Position numbers and translations under genes: made by a program. This document shows, one piece after another, positions 59,543 to 64,000 of a stretch of DNA of 64,000 nt. Every line of letters starts with the position of its first letter. The first letter of the stretch is position 1. Origin of the DNA: Diorhabda sublineata (taxonomy: Eukaryota; Arthropoda; Insecta; Coleoptera; Chrysomelidae); contig NC_079478.1 in assembly GCF_026230105.1 (NCBI RefSeq), positions 22,831,653-22,895,652 of the forward strand. The letters are read 5' to 3'. The notes under the pieces are model-generated. The model saw only the letters and a list, made by a program, of their open reading frames with translations. It was not told the origin of the DNA and did not search any database.

Positions 59543-59914
59543 TTGAGGAATAAGTTTCAAAACAAAATTATAAATCAAATGCTAATTTTATTAATAATAT
59601 TGTGGATGGATGGATGCAACATTCAGCTGAAAATAACACCAAATACAAGTGAAAACACAAAAACCGACTACTTCATAGACTTAAACAAATTTCAATCAAT
59701 TGCATGTTTGAAACAGAGGCGCCGAGGAGCCTCCCTTTTGATCTTCTTATCATTTACAGCGTTATCAAGAGTCTGTCATGAAATTATAATACAATTGTGT
59801 CAAAATGATCAGATTATCAGAAAAGTTATGTTAAGACAAGCAATACGTACCAAAACAGGATTGTTGTCATTAAGTAATACTCAAATAAATCAATCCAATA
59901 TTGAAGGTTCATAA
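59543..59914 (+). CDS. Unassigned 123-codon open frame with signal-peptide-like start
   Basis: The frame begins MRNKFQNKIINQMLILLIIL, with a hydrophobic run followed by WMDGC, which resembles a secretion signal. It continues with a polar stretch, KQRRRGASLLIFLSF (a basic cluster before a hydrophobic segment) and a Gln/Ser/Asn-rich end. The ATG context (AAATTGAGGAATAAGTTTC around the first codons) is not distinctive; ATG use is uncertain. No homologous family comes to mind, there is no recognised neighbour, and AT-rich DNA produces such frames by chance, so the call is weak. Confidence 0.2.
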   Translation: MRNKFQNKIINQMLILLIILWMDGCNIQLKITPNTSENTKTDYFIDLNKFQSIACLKQRRRGASLLIFLSFTALSRVCHEIIIQLCQNDQIIRKVMLRQAIRTKTGLLSLSNTQINQSNIEGS

Positions 59915-60127
59915 TCTTAGGATGATAAAGTGATAATGCATCTACTAGCAATACTGTAGTGTTTGTTGTTACAGCTGATTAGCCGTATTTGGTGTTGAGG
60001 ATTTGTTTCTGAGGCATCGTGCTCAACCTTTCGGAGTTTTAATCACATATTTGTCAGTTTTAATTTTAGAAGTGTCAGTTAGTTAACAATGTAGTTATCA
60101 TTCTCCGATTTTTAAGTGGGAACGATA
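59915..60127. other. No gene seen
   Basis: Flank upstream of the THAP-like stretch; no promoter motif can be defended. Confidence 0.35.
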
Positions 60128-60193
60128 TCGTGTGCAGTGGAAACCTGTAAAAACATTAGAAGGTTCAAACCTGAAGGTATTTCTTTCACCACT
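60128..60193 (+). pseudogene. THAP zinc-finger-like N-terminal fragment
   Basis: The + frame reads SCAVETCKNIRRFKPEGISF and then TT and a stop. THAP domains begin with a C-x(2-4)-C pair, a CKN or similar step and an ISFHRFP stretch; here CAVETCKN and GISF fit that start. The rest of the domain (HRFP, W, AVP) is missing. It could be a first coding exon cut by an unseen intron, or a relic of a THAP gene or P-element-like transposon. Confidence 0.35.
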
Positions 60194-61489
60194 TAGTAGA
60201 CCTATATCATAAATACGTATTGTGACTATATTATAATTTGCAAGTTATTGGTTATGTGGTGGTTATTAACCCCGAAAGTCAAAAAGCCAATATGAATTGA
60301 GTTGAACTGACGCGAAGACAAGGTTGATAGAATCCAAAATTATGTTCGTAATATTGTTAAAAATTTGAAAGGTAGTTATCATATATTTAGGAATTTACGT
60401 AAGCAAACAAGTTGTATAATTAAACCAAGCGTGAATTGTTTACTACTAGTCTTAGAGACTAGAAATATGATTTATATAGAGACCATGAAATATGATTTAT
60501 ATCGATAGTTATTAGTCATATAAAAAAGAATAATTATGTATATAGTTAATATCTTATATGTTTGTATTGACCTTCACCTTAAATTATTATTTAGTGTGTA
60601 ATTGAAAACCCAGTAGTCTTGAAGAAGTCTTTCATTCTTCATCCTGTCTTCCTGCATTAAACATTATTAAGCATTATTTCCTTGATGTGTGTAATAATTA
60701 TTTTCCTAAAAACCTTCACTTATTCCGTTTATTTCAAAATGTGACGTATTTTTGTGTTGTTATAACATGTTTCCAAATATTACAATTTTTTTTCAAGATC
60801 AGACCTTGCGTTTAAAGCCTATAGTTTACCGTATTTTCAAATTTGCCGCTGAAGGTAAGATCATCATGGTAGCTTACGGCGATATTGATGTTTTTTGTGT
60901 GATTTATATTGGAAGTATGAAAAAATATTTAGATAAATATATCACCTTAAACCTTAAAGTAATCGAAATATTAGTATATTATCTTATGAACAAATTATAT
61001 AATATGAATACCAAGTATTGATTTTAAATAGTTAACCTCAAGTCTTATATTCACGGAGAGGATATCATTCCAAAATATTTTTTTGACTGGAGAACTGACG
61101 TATTTCATCGTTATATAACCTACAGACGGAAGGATTGATCGTTGAACATTCAGTCATGTTTACGTGTGGATATCTCTTATAGCCGATTTCACCGAAAATG
61201 GATAAATCTATCGAAGATTTTTTTTGGAAAAATATTTAGATTTAGACCAAAATTTATAGTTAGTTATTTATTGGATGGGAGCGAATTTATTCAACTATAG
61301 CTGAAATTTTTCAAAAACCAAGATGAAACATAAATAATCAGAATCAAGTATTCAATTACGTAAATAATTGTTTGTTAACTTTTATCTATAACACTTTCTG
61401 GAATATGCGGTCTCGTGAGTCAAATTATAATTTTCTTCTCCGTTACCATAAGTTTTGAAAAATTAATTATTCTATGTATAGCTTGTTTA
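60194..61489. other. No supported gene
   Basis: AT-rich. The 89-codon + frame at 60,752-61,021 has no recognisable domain. Nothing else stands out. Confidence 0.4.
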
Positions 61490-62545
61490 GGAATGTTTAA
61501 ACACGATGAAAATATTTTTGGCCAGTGAAACCTTCAGCCAAAGTTGCAGTGTCATCCGCAAAAGTGGCTATGATGTCATTCTGAAGGTGTAGTGTGTGTC
61601 TAGTGCAAAGTAGGTATAAGACAGGTTCCAGTACACTCCCTTGTGGTAGCCCTGCATTAATTTCTTTTAAATCGGAGTAAGCGTCTTATTGTTTTATTCT
61701 AAACGCTCTATGTGTGATATATGACTCTAGTAGCTGAGAATATCGTCTAAGCAAAAATTTTCTTAATTTATACTTAAGTCCGTCATTACACACTCTGTCA
61801 AATCCATGCGTTACATCCAGGAAGACAGTGGAGCAAACTTTTTATCTTCAAGAGTTTTTTTGATTATATTCGTTATTCAGACTTGATCTATTGTGGAATG
61901 ACTTTCTCTGAAGCCAAACTGGTGTGTTGGGATAATATTCTTCTTCTATGATAGGTTTTATTCTTTTCAATAATATCTTTTCACATAACTTTGGTATTAC
62001 TGGAAGTAGGGAGATTGGTCTATACGATGACTTTATTCGTTGATTTTTCCTATTTAGGAATCATAATTATTTCAGCTACTTTCCATATCCCAATCTGAAT
62101 GAAGCATTATTAAGATAAGTATGTTTTAGTATTGCATTTTTCGGGAAATGTTTCAGATATCAAATCATACTTTGGTGCTTTGTTTGAATCTATATTCTCT
62201 TTAATTTCAATAGCTACCTCTTACCGAGTGGTGGCTCTGTTGTCGACGTCTTCTTGGCTAATGTCCCAATTAACTATGTTTGGTTGGAGAACCATCTTAG
62301 CTCAGCAAATCTGTTTGCATTTTGTATTTTACTTTTAGCCCAACCACCATCTGCGTTTTTTATAGGTGGGTTTTGCAAGATTGGTCTTTAATCTCCTGCT
62401 AGCCTATCAAAGTGAGTATTCAGTTTTACTGTCATTTGTTAATTCACTCAGGTGTTAAATAATTGACTAACTTTTTATTTTTTTGATTTCTCTCTTAAGT
62501 TTTTGCGTGGCAATGACAGTATTTCAATCGTCAAGAAATCTGATA
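61490..62545 (-). mobile_element. Jockey-like LINE fragment with intact RT boxes
   Basis: From right to left on the minus strand: ILQNPPIKNADGGWAKSKIQ near 62,395-62,335, NANRFAEMVLQPNIVNW to 62,275, then IKSSYRPISLLPVIPKLCEK near 62,035-61,975. LLKRIKPIIEEEYYPNTPV follows, then STVFLDVTHGFDRVC near 61,840-61,795 (motif A; the usual D-V-x-K-A-F-D-x-V has H-G-F). Next come LPQGSVLEPVLYLL near 61,655-61,610 and IIATFADDTATLAEG near 61,575-61,530, with PQGS and FADD both intact. Frames change several times, so no complete protein exists. The thumb and downstream part are missing. The short + frame at 62,132-62,338 is a shadow. Confidence 0.85.
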
Positions 62546-63745
62546 AATCGTATTTTTTTGTCGTTTTTATTACTATTAATTTGTTGAATTTTATATTCTT
62601 AGGAAGGGATATTTAAAACTCTAAATTATTTAGGTTTGCAGAATGTTGGACTTTTGGAGAGGATTCACAATAGATGGATTTGTCATAGCATACTATTGAC
62701 ACAAAAATGATTGCACGATATCTAGAATTCATAGAAAACTCAGTCTAGACCATTGTAGTGATCATTGATTCCAGAAATGAGGAGTGACAACGGACAACTA
62801 TTGCGAAGAGTATAACGGAGAAGAAGTGGTATTCGAGCATTTGCACTGCTGGTGCGTCCGATGCAGGTGACGACATAGTAAATTGTCTAGACGAAATAGC
62901 ATGATCATAAACAGGGAAAGAATAAAGTTTCGTTCTGGGTTGGGAACGTTTAAATATAGAGTTGGTTAGATAGTCAACTAAAACTTAAAATTTTGGAAAA
63001 AAAAGGATACAGTAATTGGCCCCAGGTCTCCTTCATCCAATAATACATTCTAAGTGCTACCATATAAGCTTGTTCAGCATCAAACAATCGAGAACATAGA
63101 AATAATATGATCGTACAACATCAGAAATTTTAGAAGTTTTGTATATTTTTGATAGTAGATTTTGAGAGTTTCAGAAAATTTGTAATCAATTCGATATTTT
63201 TAAGTACTCGAAAATATAGTTCGAGAATTCCATTATATCCATACGGTATGCGAGTCAAGCTAATGGAAGTGTGTCAATATTTAGATGCGAGTAAATAATG
63301 TCCATATAAATTTTTATCAACAAAGCCTTCGTGTTTGAGTTATGGGTGCTAGGAATTTTGTAATTAGAAAATATAGTGCATTGTCTGAAGCATCCATTGG
63401 AGTAATATGAAATTATAGTGATTTATAACCAACATAGTGTTTAAAGGGAACCGCCAGCTGTGAATCATTTATTTTTGAACGGGGACAAATACGAAGAGTC
63501 TTGGCTTAATTAGTAACAAAAATTGAGAACAGAAGTCATTTGATTAAAGACAAACAATGAGTACAACATTATACTGAAAACAGATCCTATGGGCTATTTT
63601 CATCTTGCCATTGATATATGTTGATTTAATTCGATTTTGACGTTAAAATATTTAATATTTCAAAATGTCCCGATTTAGTTGTAATACAGACGAGAGTATT
63701 ACTGAAATTAGAGAATCAAACATACCAAACACCATAATCAAAGTA
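62546..63745. other. No supported gene
   Basis: AT-rich DNA without element or exon signals. Confidence 0.45.
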
Positions 63746-63750
63746 TTAAC

Positions 63751-63829
63751 CGCATGCGTATTGGTCATCAGTTATAGAAACTAACACATCTGGATCTTGA
63801 CTTAATTTTTCTAATTGTTCTTTTGTTAA
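63751..63829 (-). CDS. Candidate internal exon of an unidentified gene
   Basis: The minus strand reads LTKEQLEKL followed by SQDPDVLVSITDDQYACG over about 26 codons, with an acidic, ordinary protein composition quite unlike the surrounding non-coding DNA. Directly after the last G is GTTAAT, a possible 5' splice site. To the right is TTATTCACAG, a possible 3' splice site at 63,836, but using it would include a TAA at 63,830-63,832 in this frame, so the acceptor would have to be the AAAAG at about 63,821 or the exon is a relic. I do not recognise the protein. If real, its gene extends to both sides and beyond the window. Confidence 0.3.
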
Positions 63830-63832
63830 TTA

Positions 63833-64000
63833 CTCCTGTGAATAAATTATTTTTGCTCTGTATTTTTTCTATAATGAACAAAAAATTTTCTATTCGAATA
63901 ATCCTCGAAAAATGAATAAATGCTCACGGCGTCGGTCTGTTTCTAAGTAACAAGCTTTCGTTGTCTGTTATGAAATTTTATCGAACAATTATCAATTTCC
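63833..64000. other. Right edge of window, no gene seen
   Basis: AT-rich; could be intron of the candidate gene to its left. Confidence 0.3.

Noticed and set aside
1..64000. CRISPR arrays, operons, bacterial-style defence systems or riboswitches
   Set aside because: The sequence is clearly animal; the only regular array (23,461-24,007) has 10-bp units without spacers.

Overview
The window looks like an AT-rich insect genome, probably a beetle. Evidence for this is the terminal exon of an NSFL1C/p47 gene, several insect-type non-LTR retrotransposon and mariner relics, Penelope-like elements, and an interstitial array whose edge is built from TTAGG-like pentamers, the usual arthropod telomere word. 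The beetle assignment is inference from the element mix, not proof.

Only one confident host gene is present: the 3' end of p47 at the left edge (3-368, + strand). A short exon-like stretch on the minus strand lies near the right edge (63,751-63,829). Everything in between is intergenic or intronic DNA filled with decayed mobile elements.

Layout: a pseudogene of a multicopy PIN/XPG-I-like uncharacterised family (3,660-5,115, -); a LINE 3' fragment (6,480-7,250, -); a long featureless stretch; a LINE fragment (12,305-13,158, +); a small MITE-like palindrome (13,541-13,770); a Penelope-like element with RT and GIY-YIG parts (16,590-17,750, +); an IS630/Tc1-like transposon (18,099-19,126, -); LINE copy 1 (20,835-22,510, -); a 10-bp satellite derived from TTAGG-like pentamers (23,406-24,007); a full-length RTE-like LINE (25,075-27,961, -) inserted with a 12-bp target duplication into a mariner (24,895-25,074 and 27,962-28,490, +).

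The right half continues with a rearranged transposase (28,535-29,860, -), a foldback element (32,881-33,420), a mariner-type element with TIRs and a dead triad (33,703-34,900, +), further mariner, jockey-like LINE and Penelope relics (36,310-41,362), an unidentified block present twice (43,213-43,640 and 46,276-46,706), transposase fragments, two full-length copies of one mariner family in opposite orientation (48,087-49,203, - and 57,965-59,096, +), LINE copy 2 (55,765-57,690, -) and a jockey-like LINE (61,490-62,545, -).

There is no cooperative gene system here. The most unusual items are the satellite with its telomere-like origin and 154-bp higher-order repeat, the LINE-in-mariner nesting with a visible target duplication, the Penelope relic flanked by inverted hammerhead-like stem-loops, and the two transposase copies that share one breakpoint.
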